Assembly (NCBI GenBank): GCA_037440765.1
Contig: JBBITL010000082.1
Coordinates: 1 to 18,030 of the forward strand
Origin: DTKY01 sp037440765
GTDB lineage: Bacteria > Acidobacteriota > Terriglobia > Bryobacterales > Bryobacteraceae
Direction of reading: 5' to 3'
DNA length: 18,030 nt
Shown one piece after another: positions 1 to 7,404 of the stretch. Position numbers and translations under genes: made by a program. Each line of letters starts with the position of its first letter. The stretch's first letter is position 1. Below the pieces are notes generated by a model, which made no database searches, was not told the origin of the DNA, and was given only the letters and a program-made list of their open reading frames with translations.

Positions 1-201
1 GCCGCCGTTGAGACCAGGACATGCGATGCCGGCAACGGTGAACTCCACTGTCAGCGCATCGCCCTCCTTGCCGCCCGGGTAGTCGCCGGACGCATAGTGA
101 ACGGCGGTCACTTCGCTGCCCGGGAACGTGGCGGCGTAGAATCGCGCCGCCTCAAGGGCGTCCTTATCGAACCAGAGGCAGACGATGTGGTTTGGCTTCA
201 T
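1..201 (-). CDS. VOC-superfamily (PhnB-like/glyoxalase) protein, 3' part cut by window edge
   Basis: The reverse strand reads from an ATG at 199-201 for 67 codons without a stop and leaves the window at base 1. The peptide begins MKPNHIVCLWFDKDALEAAR and continues with a FYAATFPGSEV segment. This is the typical opening of the PhnB-like branch of the vicinal-oxygen-chelate superfamily, often annotated as '3-demethylubiquinone-9 3-methyltransferase-like'. Family members are small cytoplasmic beta-alpha-beta-beta-beta proteins of about 150 residues, so less than half is visible. A purine-rich stretch (GGGAGTGAGGA) directly precedes the ATG and supports the start. The real substrate cannot be read from the sequence; many members have no known enzymatic role. 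The gene is unrelated to the polysaccharide genes nearby. Confidence 0.8.
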   Translation of the reverse strand, partial: MKPNHIVCLWFDKDALEAARFYAATFPGSEVTAVHYASGDYPGGKEGDALTVEFTVAGIACPGLNGG

Positions 202-226
202 GTCCTCACTCCCTGTGCGCGGTCCG

Positions 227-252
227 GGCGGGCCCTTTCTTGGCGGCCCGCC
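227..252. repeat. 8-bp-arm inverted repeat upstream of the VOC gene
   Basis: GGCGGGCC (227-234) and GGCCCGCC (245-252) are perfect inverted arms around a 10-nt spacer. They lie 26-51 bases upstream of the VOC gene start, so they would fall in its leader or promoter region. No T-tract follows on either strand. It could be an operator or a leader hairpin, or chance in GC-rich DNA. Apart from this I see nothing identifiable between 202 and 390. Confidence 0.35.
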
Positions 253-390
253 AATTCATGTGATGGTCTGCTATTGCCGGCGTTTCAGGTTGTTCGCCCC
301 CGTCCTCCCCTCGGAGGCCCGCCTTCTGTCGCTTTCAGCACCCCTTTGTGTCCGCTGACGTCCCGCTGAACCCGGTTATGCTCACAGCTT

Positions 391-497
391 GGCCTACCGG
401 CTTCTGGCTTGCATCGCGGTTCCGTGCAACACCTCGAAAGCACAGAACCGCGCGCGTCAGCGGGCGCATTTGTTCAGCGAACTTCTGACTCGGGACA
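391..497 (+). repeat. Interspersed palindromic repeat, copy 1 (left end degenerate)
   Basis: This is the first of three related elements, all in the same orientation. The core hairpin is recognisable: arms 415-427 and 440-452 around a 12-nt loop, with one mismatch. The right half also matches the other copies, ending in GCGAACTTCTGACTCGGGAC (477-496). The left end expected from copies 2 and 3 (a GAGTCAGAAG terminal inverted repeat) is absent or diverged, so the left boundary is approximate. The right end abuts the 5'-truncated GT-C pseudogene directly. No coding capacity is evident, so it resembles a MITE or REP-like element. Confidence 0.75.
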
Positions 498-918
498 CTA
501 CAACGATGTGACCTTGGCCGTGGTCGTCTTTGCGTTGTTCTACCTTCTGCGCATTTGGGAGACCGGCCGTGACATACGGCCGCTCGTGCCTGTCGGCCTC
601 CTCGCGGGTTTCGCCCACGCCGTCAAGCACACGGGGGCCGCCGCGATCCCCTGCCCCCCCTGTTCGTTGTCTGGAACTACCGGGCTCGGCGGACGCCATG
701 GATGCGCGCCCTGGACCGCCTAATCGGGGCCCGCCGCCTGGGGCGCAGAGGGACGAGAGATCCTGGACTGCGTCGTGGCCGTGCCGGCCACGGTCTTGAG
801 AGACGTCTACGTCGAGCCCGGCCTGAACTCGTGGCTTCGGGCGATGGAGCCAATGGGCGCCATCGGGCACACCATCTATCTGTACGATTGCCGCAAGCCC
901 GCGGGCTCGGCCAGGTAG
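498..918 (+). pseudogene. Remnant of a GT-C (PMT/ArnT-like) membrane glycosyltransferase gene
   Basis: Three frame-shifted pieces read like one decayed membrane glycosyltransferase. From about 498 to 648 the frame gives YNDVTLAVVVFALFYLLRIW followed by a LLAGFAHAVKHTG segment. This resembles the central transmembrane part of PMT/ArnT-like proteins, where LAxGxAxxxKxTG is common. At the C-rich tract near 647-660 sense moves to another frame (LPPLFVVWNYRARR, 651-692). From about 757 it returns to the first frame, with a plausible C-terminus (EPMGAIGHTIYLYDCRK) and a TAG stop at 916-918. The N-terminal half is missing, with repeat copy 1 directly at the break. The 3' end overlaps the end of the convergent GT-C gene by 43 bases. 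The family call rests on a few motifs only. Confidence 0.6.
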
Positions 919-2357
919 ACGCCCGCGGCGGGGTCGTGGAAGAGCACCCGCAGGCCCCGCTTCTTGATGAGTGCGGCGTCCGCTTCCAGCAGAGCGAAGT
1001 AATCGTAGTCCCCGTCGGGGTCCTTGCGCTCCACCGGCGCCAGCCAGTCCAGACTGTAGATGCGCCGGTAGAAGTTGATGCTCGGCTCGAGCATCCAGGT
1101 GATCCCCACTCGCACCCTGGAGAGCGGCCGTTCCCGCTGGCGGTCGCGGATCAGGTTAACGATGTCTTTGGTCGAACTGTCGTAGGTCCACTCACCGTAG
1201 ACCTTGGTCGGGAGTTGCAGGAGGTAAATCAGCACGGTGAACGCCCCCACCGCCCACAGAGGCCCGCCGACAAGACGGGAAGCCCTGCGGCGTGTTCCGA
1301 GGCTGGCCGGCAGCGCCAGTGCCGTCAGGGTAAACAGCGGGATCAGGTACAGCCCCGTCCGGGCGTAGGGGTAAAGGACCTTCATGGCCCCGTGCAGCGC
1401 CACCAGGATCCCCACCGACAGCACCAGGGATCCCCCTCCCAGCAGCAGAAAGCGCGCGGGGCCGCCGGCGAGCGCCAGGCGCCGCCCCCTCCACCAGCGC
1501 CACAGCACAACTGACGCCGCGGCCCCGGCCGCCGCGAGCACCGCGGGAGCCAGCAGGTATCCAAAGAGGGCGTACCAGAAATCCGGCTGTGGCAGAACCG
1601 CCGAAACGCGGGGGTCGAGCGGGTGATGGAACATGGACAGCGCCACCAGCAGCCTGAGGGATTCCCCGACAGACGCCAACCCCACGTAGAAGTGCTCGCG
1701 CGTCGCCTTGGTGAGGGGCAGGACGACGATGACGAAGGCGGTCACGATGCCGGGCACCACGAACGCGTCCAGAGCGGCGGAGAGACGCCCGCTCCTCACA
1801 AGTACAAGAAGGAAGAGAACGGCGAGCGCCGTCGCCGGCACCAGCAGAGTCAGGTTGGCCGCCACCGACAGGCCCAGGCCCAGACCCGCCTTCAGCACGC
1901 GTGAGGTGTCGTGATCCCCGCCGCTGTAGAGCAGCATCTGGTGGAGGCTCCAGAGAAACAGCGCCAGGGCGAGGCCGTATCCTCTGGCGGCGGACAGGTG
2001 ATCCAGCACCAGCGGGTTCAGGCCGGCAAGGGCGAACGCCAGCAGAAACTGGCCGCCACCGCCGAAAACATGCCGTGTCAGGCGGTAGAGAGTGGCCAGG
2101 TAGAACAGTCCCCCCAGAAGGCTCGGAAGCCGCAGCGTGAACTCCGATAGGCCGAACGCCAGCACGGACAACTTCGTCAGAAGCGTGTGCAGGACATGAT
2201 GGGAGGCGTCATATGAGTTGAACAGGCGCGAGATGTGCCCGTTCAAGAACAGGCTCTCGGCGAAGGCCTCATCGGCGGTAATCGACTGAGTCCACGCCCT
2301 GTAGATGTTCAACCCGAGGACGATCAACAGCAGCAGGATTGCGATACGGCGGCACAC
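876..2357 (-). CDS. GT-C family integral-membrane glycosyltransferase
   Basis: This 493-residue polytopic protein has about ten hydrophobic segments, from residue 4 to about 375, then a roughly 110-residue soluble C-terminal tail. An acidic pair in the first extracytoplasmic loop (D29-E30, in TADEAFAE) matches the catalytic/metal-binding motif of GT-C enzymes such as ArnT, PMT and RgtA-type transferases, which move a sugar from a lipid-phosphate donor to an acceptor on the outer face of the membrane. Donor and acceptor cannot be predicted. The start is GTG at 2355-2357, preceded by AGGGAGAG at good spacing and a plausible extended -10 at 2397-2405. It is divergent from the polysaccharide operon with only 76 bases between starts. 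Its last codons overlap the 3' end of the GT-C pseudogene on the other strand, so the true C-terminus may have been changed. Confidence 0.82.
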   Translation of the reverse strand: MCRRIAILLLLIVLGLNIYRAWTQSITADEAFAESLFLNGHISRLFNSYDASHHVLHTLLTKLSVLAFGLSEFTLRLPSLLGGLFYLATLYRLTRHVFGGGGQFLLAFALAGLNPLVLDHLSAARGYGLALALFLWSLHQMLLYSGGDHDTSRVLKAGLGLGLSVAANLTLLVPATALAVLFLLVLVRSGRLSAALDAFVVPGIVTAFVIVVLPLTKATREHFYVGLASVGESLRLLVALSMFHHPLDPRVSAVLPQPDFWYALFGYLLAPAVLAAAGAAASVVLWRWWRGRRLALAGGPARFLLLGGGSLVLSVGILVALHGAMKVLYPYARTGLYLIPLFTLTALALPASLGTRRRASRLVGGPLWAVGAFTVLIYLLQLPTKVYGEWTYDSSTKDIVNLIRDRQRERPLSRVRVGITWMLEPSINFYRRIYSLDWLAPVERKDPDGDYDYFALLEADAALIKKRGLRVLFHDPAAGVYLAEPAGLRQSYR

Positions 2358-2396
2358 GCAAGCTCTCCCTGAGGCGCGGGGGTCCGCGCCGCCGGT

Positions 2397-2405
2397 ATTG
2401 TATCA
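2397..2405 (-). promoter_or_regulatory. Candidate extended -10 promoter for the GT-C gene
   Basis: On the reverse strand the 76-bp divergent spacer contains TGATACAAT (2405 to 2397). This is an extended -10 (TGn) followed by TACAAT, one change from TATAAT. No convincing -35 is seen, which is acceptable for extended -10 promoters. Transcription would begin near 2390, giving a leader of about 33 nt that contains the AGGGAGAG ribosome-binding site. It is a motif match only. Confidence 0.45.
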
Positions 2406-2433
2406 TGAGGTTTTGCCTGAGCCGGAGGTGGCC

Positions 2434-3189
2434 ATGAAGGGCGTTGTACTGGCAGGTGGAACGGGGAGCCGGCTTTATCCGCTTACGAAGATCACTAACA
2501 AGCACCTGCTGCCCATCTACGATAAACCCATGATTTACTACCCGATCCAGACGCTCGTGGATGCGGGCATCAGGGAAATCATGGTCGTGACCGGCGGAAA
2601 GACCGCCGGTGACTTCCTCAGGCTCCTGGCCAACGGCAAGGAGTTCGGCCTCAACCAGATCAACTACGCCTACCAGGAAGGCGAGGGCGGCATCGCCGAG
2701 GCCCTGAGCCTGGCCGAGCACTTCGCCGAAGGGCAGAAGCTCTGCGTGATCCTGGGCGACAATATCATCGGGTGCAGCATCAGGCAGGCCGTCAACGAGT
2801 TCCGCAGCCAGCCGGCCGGAGCCAAGGTCCTGCTGAAAGAGGTCCCCGACGCCAAGCGCTTCGGCGTCGCCGAAGTGAGAGGCGACCGCATCGTGGGAAT
2901 CGAGGAGAAGCCCGAGAATCCGAGGTCCAACTACGCCGTCACGGGCATCTACATGTACGACCGGACCGTATTCGACAAGATCCACACGCTGGTGCCGAGC
3001 GCCCGCGGCGAGCTCGAGATCACCGACGTCAACAATGCCTACATCCGGGATGGCCTGATGAGCTTCGCCTTCCTGGACGGCTGGTGGACGGACGCCGGCA
3101 CCTTCGAGTCCCTGCTGCGCGCGGCTAACTACGTGGCCGAGTCGCGCCGCACGGTCAGGGAGACGGCGGAGGCGGCCGTCAAGGCCTAA
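2434..3189 (+). CDS. Sugar nucleotidyltransferase, short RmlA-like (glucose-1-phosphate thymidylyltransferase family)
   Basis: The enzyme class makes a nucleoside-diphospho-sugar from a sugar 1-phosphate and an NTP (classically dTTP + glucose-1-P to dTDP-glucose). The N-terminal signature GGTGSRLYPLT (residues 8-18) with K23 and LLPIYDKPMIYYP is diagnostic. Metal- and substrate-binding residues are in place: D109 in LGDN, K159 in EEKP, and D220 in WWTDAGTFESL. At 251 residues it is about 40 shorter than typical RmlA (about 290) and stops soon after the catalytic Asp. The C-terminal helical part that helps form the allosteric/tetramer interface in RmlA is therefore missing, so product specificity is uncertain. 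The frame stays open upstream to 2305, but GGAGG at 2424-2428, five bases before ATG 2434, and the immediate catalytic motif decide the start. It is the first gene of the polysaccharide operon. Confidence 0.88.
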   Translation: MKGVVLAGGTGSRLYPLTKITNKHLLPIYDKPMIYYPIQTLVDAGIREIMVVTGGKTAGDFLRLLANGKEFGLNQINYAYQEGEGGIAEALSLAEHFAEGQKLCVILGDNIIGCSIRQAVNEFRSQPAGAKVLLKEVPDAKRFGVAEVRGDRIVGIEEKPENPRSNYAVTGIYMYDRTVFDKIHTLVPSARGELEITDVNNAYIRDGLMSFAFLDGWWTDAGTFESLLRAANYVAESRRTVRETAEAAVKA

Positions 3190-3223
3190 CCCGGTGCCGC
3201 CACTGAACCGCGACCGTAAGGGA

Positions 3224-3248
3224 GTGGCCGTATCCGAGTCCCGGCCAC
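3224..3248 (+). repeat. Intergenic hairpin between the nucleotidyltransferase and first GT4 gene
   Basis: GTGGCCG (3224-3230) and CGGCCAC (3242-3248) form a perfect 7-bp stem around 11 nt. It occupies most of the last 35 bases before the ATG at 3259. No T-run follows, so it is not a classical terminator. It might attenuate or stabilise the mRNA at the largest gap (69 nt) in the operon, or be chance. Confidence 0.35.
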
Positions 3249-3258
3249 GGAAACTCGA

Positions 3259-4338
3259 ATGAAAGTGGCCCTCGACGCCACGCCCGTCACGCTCCCGGCG
3301 GGTGGCATCGCCCGCTATGTCCGGGAACTGTCCAAGGCGCTGGCCGAAGAGTATCCGGGGGACGCATTCACTCTGATCTCGGACCAGCCTTTCCAGGCCC
3401 CCCCCGCCCTGCCCCCCAACCTGCGCCGCGGCGAGCCTCCTGGCAACGGCCTCCAGAGGCGCTGGTGGACATGGGGGGTTCACAGGGCGATGGCGGCCTG
3501 CGGCGCGTCGCTGTTTCACGGCACGCACTTCTCGGTGCCGTGGCTGCCGCTGCGCCCGAGCGTGATGACGTTGCACGACCTGTCGCCCTGGCTCGACCCG
3601 GCCTGGCACGCGGGCGCCGGGTTCGTCAGGCGCCGCACCCCGTGGCTTGTCCGGCTCGGCCTGGCAGCGAGGATCATTACGCCCAGTGACGCGGTGCGCC
3701 GGGAAGCCATCCGTCACTTCCGTATCAACGCGGCCCGGATTCGCGCCATACCACTGGCGGCCTCGGCGCACTTCCGTCCCGCGGAACCGCCGCCGCGTCC
3801 GCGGCCCTACTTCCTGCATGTGGGGATGATCGAGCCGCGCAAGAACCTGTCTCTGCTCATCGCCGCCTGGCGCGAAGCCCACCGCCGGTCAGGCGTCGAG
3901 CTGTTGCTGGCCGGGCCGCGGCGCAGTGACAGCGACACGCCACCCGTCGAGCCGGGTCTACACATACTGGGCGAGGTCGCCGAAGAAGACCTGCCGGGAC
4001 TCTACTCCGGCGCGCTGGCATGTTTGTACCCTTCGCTGTACGAGGGTTTCGGCCTGCCTGTGCTGGAGGCCATGCAGTGCGGCGCGCTGGTGATCTGTTC
4101 CCGGATCCCGGCTCTGGAGGAACTCACATGCGGCGCCGCCTGGCTGGTTGACCCCAGCGACGGCAGGGGCTGGTTGGAGGCCATGTGCAGCGCAGCCGCC
4201 GGCTCCGGGCTCCCGCCCCGGCCCCGCGCGGAAGCTCTCAGGCGCGCGGCATGTTTCTCATGGGCCCGCACCGCGCGACTGACCCGCGAGGTCTATGCGG
4301 AAGCGCTCGGGGCCGCCGGAGACCAGCATCTTGGATAG
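3259..4338 (+). CDS. GT4-family glycosyltransferase
   Basis: A 359-residue cytoplasmic GT-B fold enzyme that would transfer a sugar from a nucleotide-sugar to a growing glycan with retention of configuration. The N-terminal acceptor domain opens MKVALDATPV and has a glycine loop (PAGGIARYVRELS); TLHDLS near residue 98 is also typical. The C-terminal donor domain begins around residue 190 with FLHVGMIEPRKNLSLLI. It carries the family EX7E motif as E262 and E270 (YEGFGLPVLEA). Length and layout match RfaB/mannosyltransferase-like GT4 proteins. The donor sugar is not predictable. The start ATG lacks a strong ribosome-binding site (only a weak GGAAA nearby). The 3' end overlaps the next gene if that starts at 4295. 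Confidence 0.9.
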   Translation: MKVALDATPVTLPAGGIARYVRELSKALAEEYPGDAFTLISDQPFQAPPALPPNLRRGEPPGNGLQRRWWTWGVHRAMAACGASLFHGTHFSVPWLPLRPSVMTLHDLSPWLDPAWHAGAGFVRRRTPWLVRLGLAARIITPSDAVRREAIRHFRINAARIRAIPLAASAHFRPAEPPPRPRPYFLHVGMIEPRKNLSLLIAAWREAHRRSGVELLLAGPRRSDSDTPPVEPGLHILGEVAEEDLPGLYSGALACLYPSLYEGFGLPVLEAMQCGALVICSRIPALEELTCGAAWLVDPSDGRGWLEAMCSAAAGSGLPPRPRAEALRRAACFSWARTARLTREVYAEALGAAGDQHLG

Positions 4339-5524
4339 CGGCCGGCGCTCCACCGCCCTGTTCTTGAGCCCGGAGGCTCCCTACCCGCTGGCCGGAGGCG
4401 GCGCGCTGCGCTCGGCCTCGCTCCTACACTACCTGGGGCGCCGCCACAAGGTGGACGCCATCCTCTTCCGGCAGCACGGGGAACCGGACCCCGCCGGCAG
4501 CATCCCCCCGGGGTTAGTAGGCGACACCCTCACCCTGGAGCTGCCGCGCCACTCCCGGAGCCCCTTGACGCGGGTCGCCAGGACCGTCTCGCGTTCCTTG
4601 CGCGGCGTTCCTCCGCTTTCGGACCGGTTCTCCGGCTTCCAGGCTCCCATCCGGGAGTTCCTGCGGGGCCGCAGCTACGATGTCGCGCTGATCGAGCACC
4701 TGTGGTGCGCTCCGTACTGGGAGCAGGCGGCGCCGGTCAGCCGGCGCGTGGTGCTCGACCTGCACAACGTCGAGTCCCTTCTGATGGCCCGGAGGGCGGA
4801 AGTGGCGGGCGTCGCCGCGGGCGCGGTGTTCAGGCGCTTCGCGCGTGCTTCGCTCCGGCTGGAGCGCCTCTGGCTGCCACGCTATTCGCTGGTGCTGGCG
4901 GTTTCCGAGCCCGACTCGGATGCGATCAGGGCCGCCAGCCCCACCAGCCGCGTGCTTGTGTACCCCAACGCGCTTCCCTGGATTCCGCTCCCCCAGTGCC
5001 CCGCCGGGCACGTGATCGCCTTCTCCGGGAATCTTGAGTACGACCCGAACGCGGACGCAGTGCGCTACTTCCACCGGAGCATCTGGCCACTGCTCCGGCG
5101 CCGCTGGCCGAGGTTGATCTGGCGGTTGATCGGAAAGAACCCTGAAGCCGTGCGCAGATGGGTGGACGGCGACCCGCACGTGGAGTTGGCCGGCCCACCC
5201 GCCGACGCAACGAGGGCGCTGGCCGCCTGCCAGGTTATTGTCGCGCCCCTGCGAGCGGGCAGCGGCACCCGCGTGAAAATACTCGAAGCCTGGGCCGCCG
5301 GGCGTCCCGTAGTGTCCACCACGGTGGGAGCCGAAGGACTGCCAGCGCGCGGAGGCGTCAACATCCTGCTGGCAGATCGCCCGGAGGACTTCGCCGCCGC
5401 CGTGTCGGGTCTGCTGGAGTCGGCCGAACAGAGCCAGAGGCTGGGCGCCGCGGGCCGGAGTTCGTACGAGCGTGGTTTTACGTGGGAATCGGCCTGGGCA
5501 GGGCTGGGAGCGGCCGGCTTCTAG
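4295..5524 (+). CDS. GT4-family glycosyltransferase
   Basis: This 409-residue GT-B enzyme is distantly related to its neighbours. The N-terminal domain has ALFLSPEAPYPLAGGGALRS (residues 21-40), with the glycine loop typical of nucleotide-sugar transferases. The C-terminal domain has IAFSGNLEYDPNADAVRYF and a donor-site GTRVKILEAWAAGRPVVST, resembling GT4 enzymes from exopolysaccharide/PEP-CTERM-type loci. Two starts are possible. ATG 4295 overlaps the previous gene by 44 nt and has GAGG only three bases upstream. TTG 4331 has GGAG nine bases upstream, overlaps by 8 nt, and leaves a more usual short N-terminus (12 residues fewer). I give the longer frame, but the TTG start is equally plausible. 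Substrates are unknown. Confidence 0.85.
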   Translation: MRKRSGPPETSILDSGRRSTALFLSPEAPYPLAGGGALRSASLLHYLGRRHKVDAILFRQHGEPDPAGSIPPGLVGDTLTLELPRHSRSPLTRVARTVSRSLRGVPPLSDRFSGFQAPIREFLRGRSYDVALIEHLWCAPYWEQAAPVSRRVVLDLHNVESLLMARRAEVAGVAAGAVFRRFARASLRLERLWLPRYSLVLAVSEPDSDAIRAASPTSRVLVYPNALPWIPLPQCPAGHVIAFSGNLEYDPNADAVRYFHRSIWPLLRRRWPRLIWRLIGKNPEAVRRWVDGDPHVELAGPPADATRALAACQVIVAPLRAGSGTRVKILEAWAAGRPVVSTTVGAEGLPARGGVNILLADRPEDFAAAVSGLLESAEQSQRLGAAGRSSYERGFTWESAWAGLGAAGF

Positions 5525-5547
5525 CACTCCACCGGATTTCGCCACTA

Positions 5548-5553
5548 TATACT
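5548..5553 (+). promoter_or_regulatory. Candidate -10 element (TATACT) just before a GT4 start
   Basis: The 40-base gap between two GT4 genes holds an AT-rich CACTATATACTG, unusual in this GC-rich DNA. TATACT at 5548-5553 differs from TATAAT at one base. No clear -35 is seen. Transcription would start about 5560, only four or five bases before ATG 5565. The transcript would be effectively leaderless, which fits the absence of a Shine-Dalgarno sequence for that gene. Confidence 0.4.
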
Positions 5554-5564
5554 GTAATGTTCGG

Positions 5565-6716
5565 ATGCGCTACGCCATCGACGCCCACGCCATCGGCCGC
5601 AGGCTGACGGGCAACGAGGTCTATGTAAGAAACCTGTTGGCGAGCCTCGTTCAGGTTGATCCGGGCGCCGAGTTTCTGGCATACCTGTCTCCGAGCGGCT
5701 CGAACGGCTGGGTTCCGGCGGGCGTGGAGCGCCGCACGGTGGCGCGCAACCCGTTCGTGAGGCTGGGTTTCGACCTGAGCCGGCGCCTTCACCGGGATAG
5801 CCCCAGCCTGCTCCACGTGCAGTATACGGCTCCCCTGGCTTGTCCGGTCCCCGTGGTGGTAAGCGTTCACGACGTCAGCTTTCTCCATCACCCGGAGTAC
5901 TTCCACTTTCTGCGCGCCAGGCAGTTGCGGTTGACAGTGCGCCGTACCGTGCGTGCCGCCGCCAGGGTAGTGACCGGCAGCGAGTTCTCGCGCGCGGCGA
6001 TCGCCCGGGCCTATGGCCTGGACCCCGCGGCGATCGCAGTTGTGCCCAACGCTGCATCACCCGTCTTCAGGCCCTTGGACCGGGCGAAGGCGGCGCAGAA
6101 GGTGCTCGCCCGGTTCGGGGTCGGCGCCCCCTTTCTGCTGAACGTGGGGGATCTCCAGCCGCGTAAGAACCAGCTGGGCCTGGTGCGCGCGTTCGCCGAG
6201 TTGACCCGCAGGCTGCCCCGGTCGTCCTACAGCCTGGTGCTTGCCGGCCAGGATACCTGGTTCTCGGGACATGTGAAAGAGGCGGTGCGGATGTCAGGTG
6301 TCGGAGACAGGGTGCGTTTCACCGGCTTCGTCACCGACGAGGAACTGCTGCTCCTCTACAACGCCTGCGAAGTGTTCGTCTTCCCCTCTTTGTATGAGGG
6401 TTTCGGCCTGCCGCTCCTGGAGGCGATGGCTTGCGGGCGTGCGGTGGCATGCTCGGACGTTTCGGCCTGCCCGGAGGTGGCCGGCGCGGCCGCCGTCTAC
6501 TTCAACCCACACTCCACTGACGACATGGTGCGGGCAATGAGTGATCTCATTCTGGATCAGGACCTTCGCGCGCGCATGGAGAGACTCGGACTGAGCCGCG
6601 CCCTTCAGTTCAACTGGCGCAGGTCGGCGGAGATGACAATCGAGGTCTACCGCGGCGTGGCGGGCCGCGCCGGAGCGGCCATGCGGCGGCCGGCCCCCGC
6701 GGTTGTTGCGCCATGA
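5565..6716 (+). CDS. GT4-family glycosyltransferase (mannosyltransferase-like)
   Basis: This 383-residue enzyme opens MRYAIDAHAIGRRLTGNEVY, a signature of GT4 mannosyl/rhamnosyl-transferase-like proteins. SVHDVSFLHHPEYF, VVTGSEFSRAAI and LLNVGDLQPRKNQLGLVRAF follow in the expected order. The EX7E motif is E278/E286 in YEGFGLPLLEA. It is predicted to act in the cytoplasm on nucleotide-sugars during glycan assembly. The frame is open upstream to 5472, but ATG 5565 is chosen because family homology starts there and the upstream part would overlap the preceding gene out of frame. No ribosome-binding site is visible; a TATACT box lies 11 bases upstream. The stop overlaps the next ATG (ATGA). The Ala/Pro-rich C-terminal tail after about residue 362 looks non-conserved. 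Confidence 0.9.
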   Translation: MRYAIDAHAIGRRLTGNEVYVRNLLASLVQVDPGAEFLAYLSPSGSNGWVPAGVERRTVARNPFVRLGFDLSRRLHRDSPSLLHVQYTAPLACPVPVVVSVHDVSFLHHPEYFHFLRARQLRLTVRRTVRAAARVVTGSEFSRAAIARAYGLDPAAIAVVPNAASPVFRPLDRAKAAQKVLARFGVGAPFLLNVGDLQPRKNQLGLVRAFAELTRRLPRSSYSLVLAGQDTWFSGHVKEAVRMSGVGDRVRFTGFVTDEELLLLYNACEVFVFPSLYEGFGLPLLEAMACGRAVACSDVSACPEVAGAAAVYFNPHSTDDMVRAMSDLILDQDLRARMERLGLSRALQFNWRRSAEMTIEVYRGVAGRAGAAMRRPAPAVVAP

Positions 6717-7402
6717 AGCACGCCCGCCTGATGGTGCTGTTCGCCCTGCTCTGCTGCCCGGGCCCGGCGCAGGTACCCGGAGAGTCGCTGGCATACAACG
6801 TGAACTGGCCGAGCGGGCTGAGCCTCGGCGAGGTTCTGCTCAAGTCGGCGGGGCCGGCCGGCTCCGAAGGCGCCCAGACATGGAACCTGGAGTTCATCCT
6901 CGATGCGGCCGTCCCGGGGTTCGCGGTCGCCGACCGGTATCATTCCTTGGCCACCGGGGAGTTGTGCTCCATCCAGTTCGACAAGCAGGTGTCCCGCGGG
7001 AACCGGGCGGGCAAGGAGCAGACCCGCTTCGACCCGCGGGCGGGCACGGCCACGCGGGCGACGTCGGGCGGCGGTTCGTCCCAGTTGCAGACCGGCCCCT
7101 GCGCCAGGGACGCCCTCGCATTCCTCTACCACCTGAGGCGCGAGTTATCGCAGGGCCGGCTGCCGCCGCCCCAAACCATCTACTTCGGCGCACCCTACCA
7201 GGTTCGCCTGGAATTCGCCGGACGCCAGCGGCTCGCCGTGGCCGGCCAGCAGCTCGAGGCGGATCGCATCCGGGCCTGGCTCAAAGGGCCGGCCTCGGAG
7301 ATTGCGTTCGAAATGTTCTTCGCTCAGGACGCCGCCAGGCGGCCGCTTCTTGTCCGGGTGCCGCTGCCGCTGGGCGCGTTCTCGATGGAACTGGCCCCCT
7401 GA
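6713..7402 (+). CDS. DUF3108-family periplasmic protein
   Basis: This 229-residue protein has an N-terminal signal peptide (MKHARLMVLFALLCCPGPAQ) with probable cleavage near residue 20. The start of the mature part (ESLAYNVNWPSGLSLGEVLL) and the middle part (VADRYHSLATGELC...QFDKQ) follow the usual DUF3108 pattern of repeated beta-strands: a Y-x-V-x-W-x-G-L-x-x-G-E opening, then a 'dgl.p..f' segment. The end, LVRVPLPLGAFSMEL, is also typical. The family is predicted to be periplasmic or outer-membrane associated and its biochemical role is not established. Translation is coupled to the upstream GT4 gene by an ATGA overlap, and the next gene starts two bases after the stop. Placement inside the glycan operon suggests an envelope role, but that is inference. 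No lipobox is visible. Confidence 0.78.
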   Translation: MKHARLMVLFALLCCPGPAQVPGESLAYNVNWPSGLSLGEVLLKSAGPAGSEGAQTWNLEFILDAAVPGFAVADRYHSLATGELCSIQFDKQVSRGNRAGKEQTRFDPRAGTATRATSGGGSSQLQTGPCARDALAFLYHLRRELSQGRLPPPQTIYFGAPYQVRLEFAGRQRLAVAGQQLEADRIRAWLKGPASEIAFEMFFAQDAARRPLLVRVPLPLGAFSMELAP

Positions 7403-7404
7403 CC

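Noticed and set aside
702..1514. Long plus-strand open frame antisense to the GT-C gene
   Set aside because: Composition is Arg/Pro/Gln-rich with no domain pattern, and it mirrors a clear membrane protein on the other strand. Only its first few dozen codons contain sense, belonging to the GT-C pseudogene.
2269..3882. 537-codon minus-strand open frame
   Set aside because: It is antisense to the nucleotidyltransferase and first GT4 gene, both of which have clear family motifs; it is a shadow frame of GC-rich DNA.
6703..7404. In-frame N-terminal extension of the GT4 gene that starts at 7405
   Set aside because: The extension overlaps the DUF3108 gene in another frame, is low-complexity, and the GT4 signature MRLAFVSPMPP begins at ATG 7405.
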